A stretch of 64,000 bases of DNA from DASQGA01 sp963722715 (GTDB lineage: Bacteria; Actinomycetota; Thermoleophilia; Gaiellales; Gaiellaceae), in the NCBI GenBank assembly GCA_963722715.1, contig CAVROA010000015.1, positions 1 through 64,000 on the forward strand, read 5' to 3'. A program made the position numbers and the translations under genes. The notes under the pieces are model-generated. The model did no database searches. It saw only the letters and a list, made by a program, of their open reading frames with translations, and was not told the DNA's origin. This document shows positions 15,448 through 25,729 of the stretch, one piece after another. Positions within the stretch are counted from its first letter, which is position 1; each line of letters begins with the position of its first letter.

Positions 15448-16769
15448 CGCCGCGCGAAGACCACCGGCGCGGCCACGATCAGCATCGCGAAGACGAAGAA
15501 GTAGTACATCTGCATCGTCAGGTAGAAGGCGTTCGCGGCCATCGTCCCGAACAGCGCCGCCGTTAGCCCCCAGGCGAGTGGCCGAACACGCGCGGCGGCG
15601 CGGTCACCCGCCTCCGACAACGCGCGCCCGAGTCGCCGCAGGGCTCCGAGCCGGTCGACGAGGTAGCCCAGGTAGACAAGGAAGAGGGCCGTGCCCACGA
15701 TGCCCGTCTCGGCCAGCAGGGCGATGTAGTAGGAGTGTGGGCCGAAGTTCGACCGCCCGGTAACGAACTCGTAGTAGACGGCGAAGGTGTTGAGCCCGAG
15801 ACCGAAGAGCGGATGGGCGCTCATGGCCGGGCCGACGAGCTCGTAGATCTGGAAGTGCGACTGCGCCGAGCTGCCGCTGAGCTGGGTCCGCGCGTTCAGG
15901 ACACCCTGGAAGAACGCAGTTCGCTGGGCGACGACGATGCCGAGCACGAGCACGAGCGCACCCAGGGGCACAAGCACGCGCGGGGTCAGGAGCAGGTGGC
16001 GATAGGGGATGAGGAGCACGAGGAGGCCGACGCCGATCCCCAGCAGACCGCTCCGGGACAGCGTGGTCAGCTCGACGACCGAGAAGAAGATGAGGAGAGC
16101 GGCCACCGGTGTCCTGAGGTGGTGCCCTCGTTCGAGCCGCAGGTAGAGCGGCAGCAGCACCAGGAGCGGAACCACCAGCATCACACCGAGGTGGTTCGGG
16201 TCGAGCGTCAGGGCGTTGACGCGATAGATGTTCAGGGCCTCGGAGACGCCGAAGAGGTTGATTCCGCCGCGCTGGTAGGCCCCGATCGCCCCGAGGACCC
16301 TCTCGTCCAGGTTGCCACCGGACGTCTCGGCGACCGCAAGCTGGAGCAGGCCGTAGGCGCTGTTCGCAACCAGCCCCGCGACGAACCAGGCGAGTGTCTG
16401 CCAGTAGAGCCTGGAGGGATGGCGGCCCAGGTGCGCGACGGCTGCGATCAGGAAGAAGAAATGGACGATGAACTTCGCAAGCCCCTTGGCGAACTGGTCC
16501 CGGTCGAGAGCCGTGTCGAGGTTGAAGAACCCGACCAAATACACGAGGAGAAACGCGAGCAGGAAGGCGCAGAGGACAGCACCGGTGCGGGGCACCGACC
16601 AGTCCCGCCGCCCGACCCGCGAGATGGCGAACGCGATCACGAAGAGGCTCGCGGTCACATCCGAGATGCTCACGTCGACCCCACCGATCGTCCAGCGGAC
16701 TTTCGCGAAGGTGATCGCGAAGACGGTCGCGAACAGCAGCGCGTCGAGGAGGTGCTCCCGACGCTTCAC
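15444..16769 (-). CDS. Wzy/O-antigen ligase family membrane protein
   Basis: The 441-residue protein has about eleven predicted membrane helices and the Wzy_C motif region TLSRSGLLGIGVGLL, then a periplasmic loop with AQSHFQIYELVGPAMSAHPL and GLGLNTFAVYYEF, typical of O-antigen ligases and polymerases. It is the second such gene of the locus; one may polymerise and the other ligate, or they may serve different glycans. It overlaps both neighbours by 4 bp, in one operon with two GT4 genes. Confidence 0.87.
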   Translation of the reverse strand: MKRREHLLDALLFATVFAITFAKVRWTIGGVDVSISDVTASLFVIAFAISRVGRRDWSVPRTGAVLCAFLLAFLLVYLVGFFNLDTALDRDQFAKGLAKFIVHFFFLIAAVAHLGRHPSRLYWQTLAWFVAGLVANSAYGLLQLAVAETSGGNLDERVLGAIGAYQRGGINLFGVSEALNIYRVNALTLDPNHLGVMLVVPLLVLLPLYLRLERGHHLRTPVAALLIFFSVVELTTLSRSGLLGIGVGLLVLLIPYRHLLLTPRVLVPLGALVLVLGIVVAQRTAFFQGVLNARTQLSGSSAQSHFQIYELVGPAMSAHPLFGLGLNTFAVYYEFVTGRSNFGPHSYYIALLAETGIVGTALFLVYLGYLVDRLGALRRLGRALSEAGDRAAARVRPLAWGLTAALFGTMAANAFYLTMQMYYFFVFAMLIVAAPVVFARR

Positions 16770-17989
16770 GCCACGCTCCGGAGCACCTCGGCGAGCTCCT
16801 CCGCCCGCGCAGCCCTCGAAAGCCGCATCCGCGCCTCCGCCGAGAGTGTCGCGCCGTCCAGCTCCCCCGCTCGCCAGCGGCTCTCGAGGTCGTCGATCGC
16901 GCGAGCCATGCCGTCGACGTCGTCCGGCGCGACGACGACCGCCGCGCCCGTCTCGTTCAGGAGGCGAGCCGCCTCGCCGTCCGGAGGAACGACTGCCAGA
17001 ATCGGACGCTCCGCCGCCAGGTACTCGAAGACCTTGGCCGAGAGAACCCCACGGCCTCGCCCCTCAGCGTCCGGGACGATCAGGAGCAGCGCCTCCGAGT
17101 CCCGCTGGAGCGCGAGGGCATCTCCATGCGGCAGATATGGAACGAGCTCCAGCCGGTCGGCCAGCCCGAGCCCCTGGGCCCACTCGCGGTCGGCCGCCCG
17201 GAAGTCCCCGACGAAGCGGGCGGTGACGTCCGCCTCGGAACGGGCGAGGGCCTCCAGGAAGGGGCGCGGGGAACGGCGTCCGGCGAAACCACCCGTGTGG
17301 GTAATCCGGAAACGAGGGGCCCGCCGGTAGGCAAGCCCCTCGAAGTCGTCGAAGTCGCAGCCGTTCGGGATCACGGTGACCGAGCCGCGCGGGGCAAGTG
17401 CGCGCATCTGGTTGGCGATCGCACCCGAAGCGGCGACGATCGCATTTGCCCGCCGCGCCACTTGCTGCGCGAGCGCAGCCTCCCCGCGTATGTCACGACG
17501 ACGGTGTGGGTGCGAGGCGATCGAATCACGGAGGTCGGCGACCCACGGGACGCCCATCCGCCTAGCCGCCAGGCCGACGAGATGGACCGAGCCGGGCGGC
17601 GACGTGGTCAGGACGACGTCGATTCGCTCCCGCTTTACGATGCGCCGGGCTGCCGGGATCGCCGTCACGTTCCAGAGCACGCTCGCGTCCGGCACGAGCA
17701 GTGCACGGAGCGCGATCGGCACCTGGCGCCGGACGCGCGCGATGCCCCGCAGCCCGTGGAGCTCCTCACCCGGCCGTCGCGCCGCCGGGCCGATGTTCCG
17801 GGTCCGGTGAACGACGACAGCCTCGGGCTCGCGCAGGGTGTCGTCCCGCTCCACCCATTTCGTCCCCGTGGGCGCAAGGACGTGGACCTCGAAGCCGAGC
17901 CGCGAAAGCTGGCCGGCAAGCTTGAGCGGACGCTGGACGCCGGCCCCGCCCGCAGGCGGCCAGTACATCGTGACGAGCAGGAGCCTCAT
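16766..17989 (-). CDS. GT4 family glycosyltransferase
   Basis: A 407-residue GT-B protein: N-terminus LLVTMYWPPAGGAGVQRPLK (residues 4-23, typical of GT4 with a glycine-rich acceptor loop), DVVLTTSPPGSVHL, and a C-terminal Rossmann half with VIPNGCDFDDF and SAKVFEYLAAERPILAVVPP. The donor and acceptor are unknown. First gene of the operon 17989 to 14434; its stop overlaps the next ATG. Confidence 0.88.
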   Translation of the reverse strand: MRLLLVTMYWPPAGGAGVQRPLKLAGQLSRLGFEVHVLAPTGTKWVERDDTLREPEAVVVHRTRNIGPAARRPGEELHGLRGIARVRRQVPIALRALLVPDASVLWNVTAIPAARRIVKRERIDVVLTTSPPGSVHLVGLAARRMGVPWVADLRDSIASHPHRRRDIRGEAALAQQVARRANAIVAASGAIANQMRALAPRGSVTVIPNGCDFDDFEGLAYRRAPRFRITHTGGFAGRRSPRPFLEALARSEADVTARFVGDFRAADREWAQGLGLADRLELVPYLPHGDALALQRDSEALLLIVPDAEGRGRGVLSAKVFEYLAAERPILAVVPPDGEAARLLNETGAAVVVAPDDVDGMARAIDDLESRWRAGELDGATLSAEARMRLSRAARAEELAEVLRSVA

Positions 17990-18090
17990 TGCCGTCCATT
18001 CTGGCGACGCCGGCCGTCGCCCTGCATCGCCGCAGCCTCCTACGCCACAGGGCTACAGGCCTGATGTGAACATTCTGCCCAGATTCTGCC

Positions 18091-20214
18091 TCAACCCTCT
18101 TGCGGGGCCCGCAGGAGGAGGTAGCGCGCATCCTTGTAGACCGGCTCGAGCTCGCGGCCGAGCTCTTCGGGATACGGTCGGGAAAGGTCGACCAGAACGT
18201 AGTCGGCGTCATATCGCGCGAGAATCGACCGGCGGAACTCGTCCGTCTCACGCGGAGAGAAGAAGCGGATGACGTCCTTCCGCCGTTCGAGGGGCCGGTT
18301 CGCTGCGGTGTTGGCGACGTGGCCGGGCGGGGCCGCGGCGACGTAGAGGGGCGTGTAGGCCGCCACCTCGTACGAGGGCTCGAGCTCGGAAAAGACAACG
18401 GAACCCTCCGGCACCCGTTTGAGCGCCTGCACCAACCCGGGCGTCAACGCGTTCGGGTTCTCGTCGGCGACCGTGTCCAGCGAGGCGAGGCCGCCCACCG
18501 CCACCGGAAGCACGAAAGCTAGGGCGGCGAGAGCGACAAAGCGCCGATCCAGCGGAAAGCGCGCAGACAAGCGCTCGATGAGCCCGGCTCTCCGCACGAG
18601 AACAGCGCCCACCACGAGGGCGGCGACGCCGCCGATCACGGCGAGCCAGACGGGCCAGGCGGGCGCTGGCCGCTGGAGCCGGTACGTGAGCTCGGCCGAG
18701 TAGAGGAGCTCGAGCGCGATCCCGGCTCCCAACGCAAGCGCCACCCCGACCAGCCGCAACCGGGCGAGCACGAACGCGGCTCCGGCGAGCGCGAACGGGA
18801 GGGGCATAAACCCAGCGAGACGACGAGACTGGGAGAGCGACACCGTGTCGGAGAGCCAGGTGAAGAGCGCTGGCACGAGCAGGAGCACCAGCACCGCAAG
18901 ACTGCCTCCGAGCACGAACGACCCCCACCGGCGACGGGCGCCGGCCACGGCGAGCGGGATCGCGAGGAGCGCCGCGATCACGACAGGCCCAGCGCGCGTG
19001 ATCGCCTCGGGAGCGAGGCGAAAGCTGTCGCCGACGACATCGAGTTGGGTCGAGTAGTGGGCGATGCCGCGTGCGCGCTGCTCCTCACCGGGCCGGTAGG
19101 AGCCGGTGTCCCGAACGACCGGCAGGAGCCACGCGAAAAAAAGCCCGGATGGAACCGCGATCGCGCCGAGAGCGACACCGAGCCGGCCGAGGCCCTCCCG
19201 GTCGCCCGGGGCGAGCAGAAGGCGTGCGAGCGCGAACCCGGCGAGCGGCACGCAGACGAAGATCGCATACGTGGGGTGGATCGCGGCCAGCGCGAGCGCG
19301 GCCGCGACCAGGGGTATCACGGCTTGCCGCCAACCCACCTCCAGAAGCCAGAAGGTGAGCGCGAGAACCGCCGGGAAGAGCAGGACTCTCCCGACGGACG
19401 CGGGCGAGGCAAGCGACTCGAACGAGCCCGTGCCGCCGCGGGAAAACCCCAGCTGCGCGAGCTGGGCTGCTGCAACCGCGAGCCCTCCCGCCGCGGAGCG
19501 AAAGAGAGTCCCGCCCGCGCCATAGGCAACGAGGAGAGCGAGCGGCGTCAGGATGGCCGGAAGCTTCTGGACGACCAGGGTCGGGTCGACGTCCCCGAGC
19601 CGGGCCACCAGGGCCAGCCCGGCGTGCCAGAGCGGAAAGGCATAGCCCGGATGCGGGCCCCCGTCCCGGAACTCGTTCACCGCATTCACGGACAGAACGT
19701 CGAAGGCATCGAGCTTGCGGACCCGCGCCAGGTGGAAGAGCGCGTCGCTCCGCAGGTCTCCTCCGGTCCACCACACGAGTGCGCCGAAGGCAGCTCCGAA
19801 AAGGAGGACGCCACCTGCGGCCAGGAGCTCGGCGCGGACCGGCGGGACCACTGCCGCCCGCCAGGCGGGAACAAAGGCCGCTCCGATGAAGATCGCCACC
19901 ACGGCGAGCACGAGTGCCAGCGAGGCCCCGGCCGCGAACGCGAGGAGGAGGCCGAAGCCGATCACCGCCAGGCTGAGCACGAGCGCGCCCGCCGCCGCGA
20001 CTCCGAGGTTTCGCGGCCAGCCCGTGAGGCGGAGGAGGAGCGCGCCGGGTAGAAGGAACACGCACGCGCCGGCCGCTGCGAGGCGCAAGGCGGGGACCGG
20101 CCCCTCGAGCGGCAGCAGTCGCGCGATGAGGAGAAGGAGCGGTGCGGCGGCCACCCAGAGGATGAACCGGCTCGCCCCCTGCCGAAGCGGCAGCGCCTGA
20201 GTCAGCGAAGCCAC
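18091..20214 (-). CDS. Large polytopic membrane protein, GT-C-like
   Basis: The 707-residue protein has about 14 hydrophobic segments and a soluble C-terminal domain of ~110 residues (PEGSVVFSELEPSYEVAAYT onward). The early extracytoplasmic loop SDALFHLARVRKLDAFDVL is reminiscent of GT-C glycosyltransferases and of actinobacterial membrane proteins of unknown function. I assign no substrate. The GTG at 20214 is used because it overlaps the stop of the upstream deacetylase gene by 13 bp; the longer open frame upstream is antisense noise over that gene. Confidence 0.7.
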   Translation of the reverse strand: MASLTQALPLRQGASRFILWVAAAPLLLLIARLLPLEGPVPALRLAAAGACVFLLPGALLLRLTGWPRNLGVAAAGALVLSLAVIGFGLLLAFAAGASLALVLAVVAIFIGAAFVPAWRAAVVPPVRAELLAAGGVLLFGAAFGALVWWTGGDLRSDALFHLARVRKLDAFDVLSVNAVNEFRDGGPHPGYAFPLWHAGLALVARLGDVDPTLVVQKLPAILTPLALLVAYGAGGTLFRSAAGGLAVAAAQLAQLGFSRGGTGSFESLASPASVGRVLLFPAVLALTFWLLEVGWRQAVIPLVAAALALAAIHPTYAIFVCVPLAGFALARLLLAPGDREGLGRLGVALGAIAVPSGLFFAWLLPVVRDTGSYRPGEEQRARGIAHYSTQLDVVGDSFRLAPEAITRAGPVVIAALLAIPLAVAGARRRWGSFVLGGSLAVLVLLLVPALFTWLSDTVSLSQSRRLAGFMPLPFALAGAAFVLARLRLVGVALALGAGIALELLYSAELTYRLQRPAPAWPVWLAVIGGVAALVVGAVLVRRAGLIERLSARFPLDRRFVALAALAFVLPVAVGGLASLDTVADENPNALTPGLVQALKRVPEGSVVFSELEPSYEVAAYTPLYVAAAPPGHVANTAANRPLERRKDVIRFFSPRETDEFRRSILARYDADYVLVDLSRPYPEELGRELEPVYKDARYLLLRAPQEG

Positions 20215-21413
20215 TTGGCGGCCTCCCCGGCCAGCTCGCCTGCGGACAGGCAGACGCCGCCTCGGGCCCGCACCGCATCGATGAGGCGCAGGTACAGCCG
20301 ATCCCAACCGCCTGAGGTTGCGGGATCGAAGCGCTCGGTGTGCCAGATGACCGAGAAGCCGCCCCCGTGCTCGGCGGCCCAGTCGACCAGTTCGAGAAGC
20401 CTCCGCTCGGCCGTTCTCGCCGGGAGCCCGAGATACCTGGGTGCGCTGAAGGTCACGTCCATGGCCGCAAGCGGGATCTCGACGAGGTCGAGCGGACGCT
20501 CCTCCTCGAAGCTCCAGGGCCGGAAGGGCTGGGCAATCCCGGCCCTGAAGCCGGGAGCTTCGGCGTAGCCGAGCGAGGTGTCGTAGGCGAAGCCCAACCG
20601 CTCGAGCACGGGCAGATTCGTGTGCGGGTCGATCCTCAGATAGTGAAAGCGCTGACCGCTCACCGAAGCCCCGAGCTCCTCGAGGAGCCTCTTTTCCTCC
20701 TCGAGGCGGTCGGGGTGCTCGACGGCCGTGTAACTGCCGTGGAGACCGATTTCGGCACCGCCCGCCCCCAGGACCTCGACCAGGCGAGGGCGAAGCCGGT
20801 GATAGGCCTCCGGCGTCGCGCCGTCGGCCGGGTGGTGGTGCCCCGCGAGCAGGAAGAACGTCGAGCGGACATCGCGAGCGGCCTCGACGCGAAGAATCCG
20901 CTCGAAGCGCCAGTTCGGATCGGTCCGCCTCAGCTTGTGAAGCGGAACCGCCGTCAATGCCCGCGCCTCGCGGAGCGCCGGGGCGGCCTGACCCGCCAGC
21001 GCATGGCGCTTGAGCCGGCCCGCCGAACCGCGGACGCCGCGCCGCGTCCAACGCCACGGCAGGTCGACGTCGTGGGTGAGGGCGATCGCAAAGCGGGCGC
21101 CGTTCCACCTGGGCGGGTCGAGACCGAGCCGGCGGCGGAGCCGCTCGAGCGGCGGATCTCCGAGGTCGAGGCACGACGATTCGGCGCGAAAGCGTCCGTG
21201 GCGGTCCCGGAGCTCGGGCGACCTGTCTCGCTCCTCCACGCGAGCCAGGTGAAAGAACGCATCGGCCAGGTCGTCGCCCTCAGGCCGCTCGCCCCGATCG
21301 AGGCGTTCCCACGCCTCGGCTCGATAGGGAACGTCGTCGCCGAAGCCGACCTCGTGAGCCCCGAGGGTGTCGAGCACCCAGCGGGCACGCCGCTCGACCG
21401 AGGCCGGGATCAC
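20202..21413 (-). CDS. Polysaccharide deacetylase family protein
   Basis: The 403-residue protein has the NodB-like motif ALTHDVDLPW (catalytic Asp and metal Asp) and the metal-binding LHGSYTA with His, plus FHYLRIDPHTN and a terminal FSVIWHTERFD. The N-terminal ~110 residues are a separate helical region. Family members remove N- or O-acetyl groups from sugars. It belongs to the minus-strand operon running from 24587 to 18091 and would tailor the polymer. Confidence 0.83.
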   Translation of the reverse strand: MIPASVERRARWVLDTLGAHEVGFGDDVPYRAEAWERLDRGERPEGDDLADAFFHLARVEERDRSPELRDRHGRFRAESSCLDLGDPPLERLRRRLGLDPPRWNGARFAIALTHDVDLPWRWTRRGVRGSAGRLKRHALAGQAAPALREARALTAVPLHKLRRTDPNWRFERILRVEAARDVRSTFFLLAGHHHPADGATPEAYHRLRPRLVEVLGAGGAEIGLHGSYTAVEHPDRLEEEKRLLEELGASVSGQRFHYLRIDPHTNLPVLERLGFAYDTSLGYAEAPGFRAGIAQPFRPWSFEEERPLDLVEIPLAAMDVTFSAPRYLGLPARTAERRLLELVDWAAEHGGGFSVIWHTERFDPATSGGWDRLYLRLIDAVRARGGVCLSAGELAGEAAKWLR

Positions 21414-21440
21414 GGACTTTCTCCCTGCATCTGGAGGATT

Positions 21441-22457
21441 CTAGGGAGACTCATCTGCCGGCCTCGCCGCCTCCGGGTGCTCCCGGTTCCAGTCTTCGGC
21501 GTACTCCCGGAGGCCGGGGCCGCGCACCCCGCCCCACGCATTCCGTGCGTGCAGCCGGAAGCGGGCGGGCGCGGCCGGGTCGATCCGGACCGGACGTCGG
21601 CTCTCCGGGAGCCGGAGGACCACCTCGCCGACGGCCGCCCTGGCGGCGTACTGAAGGCCGGTCAGAAGCGCGGTCCCGCGCGCGGCGAGCGGCGAGTGAT
21701 GCTTGCGCCAGTAGTGCGCCCGGCTCCGCCACTCCTCGTTGATCCGGCGCTCGGGAACGTCGGCGCTGAACTGGCTGACATGGTGGTAGACCGTGACCTC
21801 GGGCAGGAAGTGCGTCTCGTACCCCGCGTCGGCCAGGCGGCGGCAGAGGTCAGTCTCCTCGGAGTAGATGAAGAAGCGCTCGTCGAAGAGGCCGACGCTG
21901 TCGAGGGCCTGCCGCCGCAGGAGGAGCGCGCAGCCCATGACCCAGTCCACCCGCCGAGGCTCGTCTCCGCGGGATTGCTCGACACCGACCCGGGAGAGCG
22001 TGATCGTGCCCAGAGCGGCGGTTGCCGGCGAGGGAAACCGCCAGGCGGAGGGCTGATGGCGACCGTCCGGGTAGCGAATGTGCGGCCCGACTGCCGCCAC
22101 TTCCGGATGGGAGTCCATGTAGGCGACGAGCCGCTCGAACGAGCCGGGCTCGACGGTAGCGTCCTCGTTCAGGACATAGACGTAGCGCCCTTCCGTGGCC
22201 CGCATGACCGTGTTGTGATTCGCTCCGAAGCCGGCGCGATGTCGCTGCTCGATCACGCGGGCCCAGGGGAAGCGCGCGCGGACCGCCCCGGCCGAACCGT
22301 CCTCGGAGGCGTTGTCCAACACCGTGACGTCCACGGAGACGGGGCCGTCGCGGTCGCCTGCAAGCGACTCGAGGCACGCGAGCAGGAAATCGCGGTTCGA
22401 CGTGTTGACGATCGAGACAGAGACGTCCGGGGCGGGCCCGTCGCCCGGCTCGGTCAC
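21441..22457 (-). CDS. GT2 family glycosyltransferase (rhamnosyltransferase-like)
   Basis: A 338-residue GT2 of the WbbL/rhamnosyltransferase type: VSIVNTSNRDFLLACLES, TVLDNASEDGS, VYVLNEDATVEPGSFERLV with the DxD-like NED, and FDERFFIYSEETDLCRR, the acceptor-side signature of this subfamily. It lacks membrane helices. The start overlaps the epimerase stop by 4 bp. Confidence 0.9.
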   Translation of the reverse strand: MTEPGDGPAPDVSVSIVNTSNRDFLLACLESLAGDRDGPVSVDVTVLDNASEDGSAGAVRARFPWARVIEQRHRAGFGANHNTVMRATEGRYVYVLNEDATVEPGSFERLVAYMDSHPEVAAVGPHIRYPDGRHQPSAWRFPSPATAALGTITLSRVGVEQSRGDEPRRVDWVMGCALLLRRQALDSVGLFDERFFIYSEETDLCRRLADAGYETHFLPEVTVYHHVSQFSADVPERRINEEWRSRAHYWRKHHSPLAARGTALLTGLQYAARAAVGEVVLRLPESRRPVRIDPAAPARFRLHARNAWGGVRGPGLREYAEDWNREHPEAARPADESP

Positions 22458-23577
22458 CGTGCGAGGCCGCGAGCCGTCAGGGCCTCGTGCGCGGCGTCGA
22501 CCTGATCCGACGCCTCCTGCCCTTCGATCCAGGCGAGGAGGTCACGTACGCCGCTCTCGAAATCGATCTCGGAGCGGAACCCGAGCAACTCGGCGGCTTT
22601 CCGCGTGTCGGCGAAGCAGTGGCGAATGTCGCCGGCCCGGAACTGGCCGACCACGTCGGGCTCGATGTCGACCCCGAGGCCGCGGGCCAGCACGTCCGCG
22701 AGCTCGAGCAGATTCGTCGCTTTCCCGGTTCCCAGGTTGACGGTCTCCCCGTCGGCCCCGGGGCTCGTCAGAGGCGAGAAGGACGCCTCGGGTGATATCG
22801 CGGACGTCGACGAAATCGCGAGTCTGAAGTCCGTCCTCGAAGACGAGCGGCGGGCGGCCGTTCATGAGTCGTGAGGCGAAAATCGCTCCCACCCCCGTGT
22901 AGGGGTTCGAGAGCGCCTGGCGGGCTCCGTAGACGTTGAAGAAGCGCAGAGCCACCGAGGGGATTCCGTACGCGGCTCCGATCGCGAGCACCATCTCCTC
23001 GTGGTCGCGCTTCGAGATCGCGTAGATCGAGGTCGGGCGAAGCGGCTTCGTCTCGGCCGTCGGCTCGGGCTCGAGCGGGCCGTTCGCGCCGCTGACCTCC
23101 CATTCGTGCCGCTCGAGCTGCTCGGTGGGCCGAAGTCCCGGTGCGAGGCCGCTGCTCGCCGGTCGCCGGATCGAAGTGCTGGCCCTCGCCGTAGATCGAC
23201 ATCGAGGAGGCGACGACCACCTTTCCGATTGCATCCCGGCGCTCGAGGATCTCCTCGAGCAGGACGGCGCACCCGATCGTGTTGATGGACATGTACCGCT
23301 CGATCTCGTACATGGACTGACCGACACCGACCGCGGCGGCGAGGTGCACGACCGCATCGACGCCGTCGAGGGCACGACTCACCGTCTCGCGATGGCGGAC
23401 GTCTCCGACCAGCAGCTCGACTGCAGGGTCCAGATAGCCGGGCCGCTCGCGCCCGGGGTGCACCTGGGCCTCGAGGCTGTCGAGCGCACGCACCTCGTGC
23501 CCCTCTGCGAGGAGGCGATCGGCGAGGTGGGAGCCGATGAACCCGGCTCCACCCGTGACGAGTACACGCATGCTCAT
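22454..23577 (-). CDS. NAD-dependent nucleotide-sugar epimerase/dehydratase, with two frameshifts
   Basis: Extended SDR fold: Rossmann motif VTGGAGFIGSHLAD (residues 7-20), SSMSIYGEG, and the catalytic YAISKRDHEE (YxxxK). Similar to UDP-glucose 4-epimerase-like enzymes, with an inserted segment between SxxxYGEG and YxxxK. The frame breaks twice: near 23150 (after DPATGEQ, resuming GLAPGLRPTEQL) and at the CCCCGGGG run 22756-22763 (resuming GETVNLGTGKATN). Each break is one extra base; removing both gives exactly 374 codons. It probably makes a UDP-sugar for the locus. The ATG overlaps the upstream stop. Confidence 0.8.
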
Positions 23578-24587
23578 GTGGATCCGAGGGTGCCGCCACC
23601 CGAGTCGGGAGGCGAAGCGGCGGTCACGCTATCACGGCCGGTACGCACGCTCCGCCACAGAAGAATGAACCCACCGGGTATGGCCGCGGCCACCGTGACG
23701 GCGTAGAAAAGGAAGCCGATTGCGACCGCCGCGTCGGGCGACACTCCAAACCGCGGCAGAAACGCGAGGAAGAATGCCTCGCGTGCCCCGAGCCCGTTGA
23801 TCGTGAACGGCACCAGGAGGACGAGGAAGAGGAGTGGGCCGACGACGATGTACGCAAGCGGCGAGGGTGTCTCGCCCACCGCCTTCCCGCAGAGCCAGAT
23901 CGACATGATCCTGACGAGCTGTGCCGAGATCGTGATCGCGAGGACGAGCACGATCGTGCCCGGCTTGTCCCGGTAGCCATGGAGAGCCTCATGGAGGCTC
24001 GAGACCATGCGCTCGATCCGAACCCGGCGCCCGAGCGGAAAGACACGCTCCTCGAGCACCCGTCGTGTGCGCCGGGAGAAGAGCAGCACGCCGAGGATGG
24101 CGACTGCGGCCACCGAGACGACCTCCATCCAGACGAAGACCCCGATGTCGTCGTAGCGTCCCGCGGCAACCGCGAGACCGACCGCGACGAGCAGGAGCGT
24201 GCCAGCGGCTCCGAGCACCCGCTCCATGAGCACCGCCGCAGCGGCCTCGGCACGCTTGTCCGGCCGCCGGCGGCCGTGCTCCACGATCCGGACAGCGTCC
24301 CCGCCGAGGGACGTCGGTAGTACCTGGCCGGCGGCGTAGGCGACGAAGTAGAGCTTCGTCAGCCAGCCGAGCGGCTCGTGGATCCCCTTCGAGGCGAGCA
24401 GGAGCTGCCAGCGCCAGGCCATGGCCCAGGTCGTGGCAATGTAGATGGCCAGGGCGGCTGCCAGGTAGCCGGCGTGGCTCGAGAAGATGAGGTCGATGGT
24501 GCGAGCGACGTCGATCTGCCAGACGAGCAGGGCGATGATCGCCACGCTGACCGCGAGGCGGATCGCGACGCGGACCGAGCGCTTCAC
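23574..24587 (-). CDS. UPF0104/LPG-synthase-like flippase-type membrane protein
   Basis: The 337-residue membrane protein has about eight helices and the family signature YFVAYAAGQVLPTSLGGDAVR near 80-100, plus PFTINGLGAREAFFL near 262-276. Members are related to the membrane domain of MprF and are common in glycan loci, where a lipid transport role is suspected. The operon neighbours are DegT (4-bp overlap) and the epimerase. Confidence 0.82.
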   Translation of the reverse strand: MKRSVRVAIRLAVSVAIIALLVWQIDVARTIDLIFSSHAGYLAAALAIYIATTWAMAWRWQLLLASKGIHEPLGWLTKLYFVAYAAGQVLPTSLGGDAVRIVEHGRRRPDKRAEAAAAVLMERVLGAAGTLLLVAVGLAVAAGRYDDIGVFVWMEVVSVAAVAILGVLLFSRRTRRVLEERVFPLGRRVRIERMVSSLHEALHGYRDKPGTIVLVLAITISAQLVRIMSIWLCGKAVGETPSPLAYIVVGPLLFLVLLVPFTINGLGAREAFFLAFLPRFGVSPDAAVAIGFLFYAVTVAAAIPGGFILLWRSVRTGRDSVTAASPPDSGGGTLGST

Positions 24588-25729
24588 GCGGTGAACCGGG
24601 CGTGCACGCGCCGGAGCGCGTCGATCGCGTCCCGGATGTCCTCGTCCGAGTGCGCGGCCGAGAGCGGTAGTGAGAGCACTTCGCGGCCGGCCCGCTCCGC
24701 CACCGGCAGCTCGGGCTGACCTCCGGGCCGCTCTTTGTAGAACGTCAACTCGTGCACGGGAAGGAAGTGGATGCTCGTCCCGATCCGCTCCTCGGTCAGC
24801 GCTTGCTGGTAGGAGTCACGGTCGGCACCGGCCTCGCCCGAATCGATCCTGACCACGTAGAGATGGAGCGCATGGACGTCGTTCTCGTGCTCGTCCCTCG
24901 CGAGCGGGGTGATCCCGGGCAGCTCGGCGATCGCGGCGTCCCAGGCCGCGACGTGGCGCCTGCGTGTCTCCGCGTGCTCGTCGATCCGGCCAAGCTGGAC
25001 GAGTGCGAGCGAGGCGAGGACGTCGGACAGATTCGCCTTGAAGCCGGCGACGCGGATGTCGTAATGCGAGCCGTCGCCGCGCCGCATGAGCCGGAGCTCC
25101 TCCACCGCGCCTGCGAGGTCGTCGTCGTTGGTGGTCACGATGCCACCCTCGCCGGCCGCTACGTTCTTGGTGGCGTAGAGCGAGAAGCACGTAGCCAGAG
25201 AGATCGCACCTACCTTGCGCCCTCGGTAGACCGTCTCGACGGCATGGGCAGCGTCCTCGATCACGGGCACGCCGAGGGCGAGGATCGGGTCGAGGTCGGC
25301 CGCCTTGCCCGTGTAGTGCACCGGCAGGATCGCTCTCGTTTGCGGCGTCACCGCGGCCGCGACGGCGTCGGGGTCGATGTTCAGGTCGGACTCGCGGACG
25401 TCGACGAAGACAGGCCGGGCGCCTGCATGCACGACAACGTTCGCGGTCGCCGGCCAGGTGATCGGCGTCGTGATCACCTCATCGCCGGGGCCGACCCCGG
25501 CTGCCAGGAGCGCCAGATGAAGCGCCGCCGTGCCCGAAGTGACCGCAATCGCGTGACGCGCACCGACGTAGTTGGCGAAGAGGCGCTCCAGCTCGGCGGT
25601 CCGGGGACCTGTCGTCAGCCACCCGCTCCGCAGCGTGTCGACGACCGCCTCGATCTCCTCGTCACCGATGTCGGGCGGCTGAAAGGAGAGGAACGTCTGC
25701 CTACGCGCGCTGTGCTGGAGCTTCGACAT
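24584..25729 (-). CDS. DegT/DnrJ/EryC1 family PLP aminotransferase (1)
   Basis: Sugar aminotransferase of 381 residues. VTSGTAALHLALLAAGVGPG is the cofactor phosphate site, VPVIEDAAHAVET the PLP-binding Asp region, and SLYATKNVAAGEGG contains the Schiff-base lysine. It would convert a 4- or 3-keto sugar nucleotide, possibly the product of the RmlB-like enzyme at 26873, to an amino sugar. The start at 25729 overlaps the ATP-grasp gene by 29 bp. Confidence 0.88.
   Translation of the reverse strand: MSKLQHSARRQTFLSFQPPDIGDEEIEAVVDTLRSGWLTTGPRTAELERLFANYVGARHAIAVTSGTAALHLALLAAGVGPGDEVITTPITWPATANVVVHAGARPVFVDVRESDLNIDPDAVAAAVTPQTRAILPVHYTGKAADLDPILALGVPVIEDAAHAVETVYRGRKVGAISLATCFSLYATKNVAAGEGGIVTTNDDDLAGAVEELRLMRRGDGSHYDIRVAGFKANLSDVLASLALVQLGRIDEHAETRRRHVAAWDAAIAELPGITPLARDEHENDVHALHLYVVRIDSGEAGADRDSYQQALTEERIGTSIHFLPVHELTFYKERPGGQPELPVAERAGREVLSLPLSAAHSDEDIRDAIDALRRVHARFTA

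Noticed and set aside
18091..21174. A 1027-residue version of the large membrane protein
   Set aside because: The first ~320 residues are Arg/Gly/Pro-rich antisense-like sequence over the deacetylase gene; the GTG at 20214 gives a normal membrane protein.
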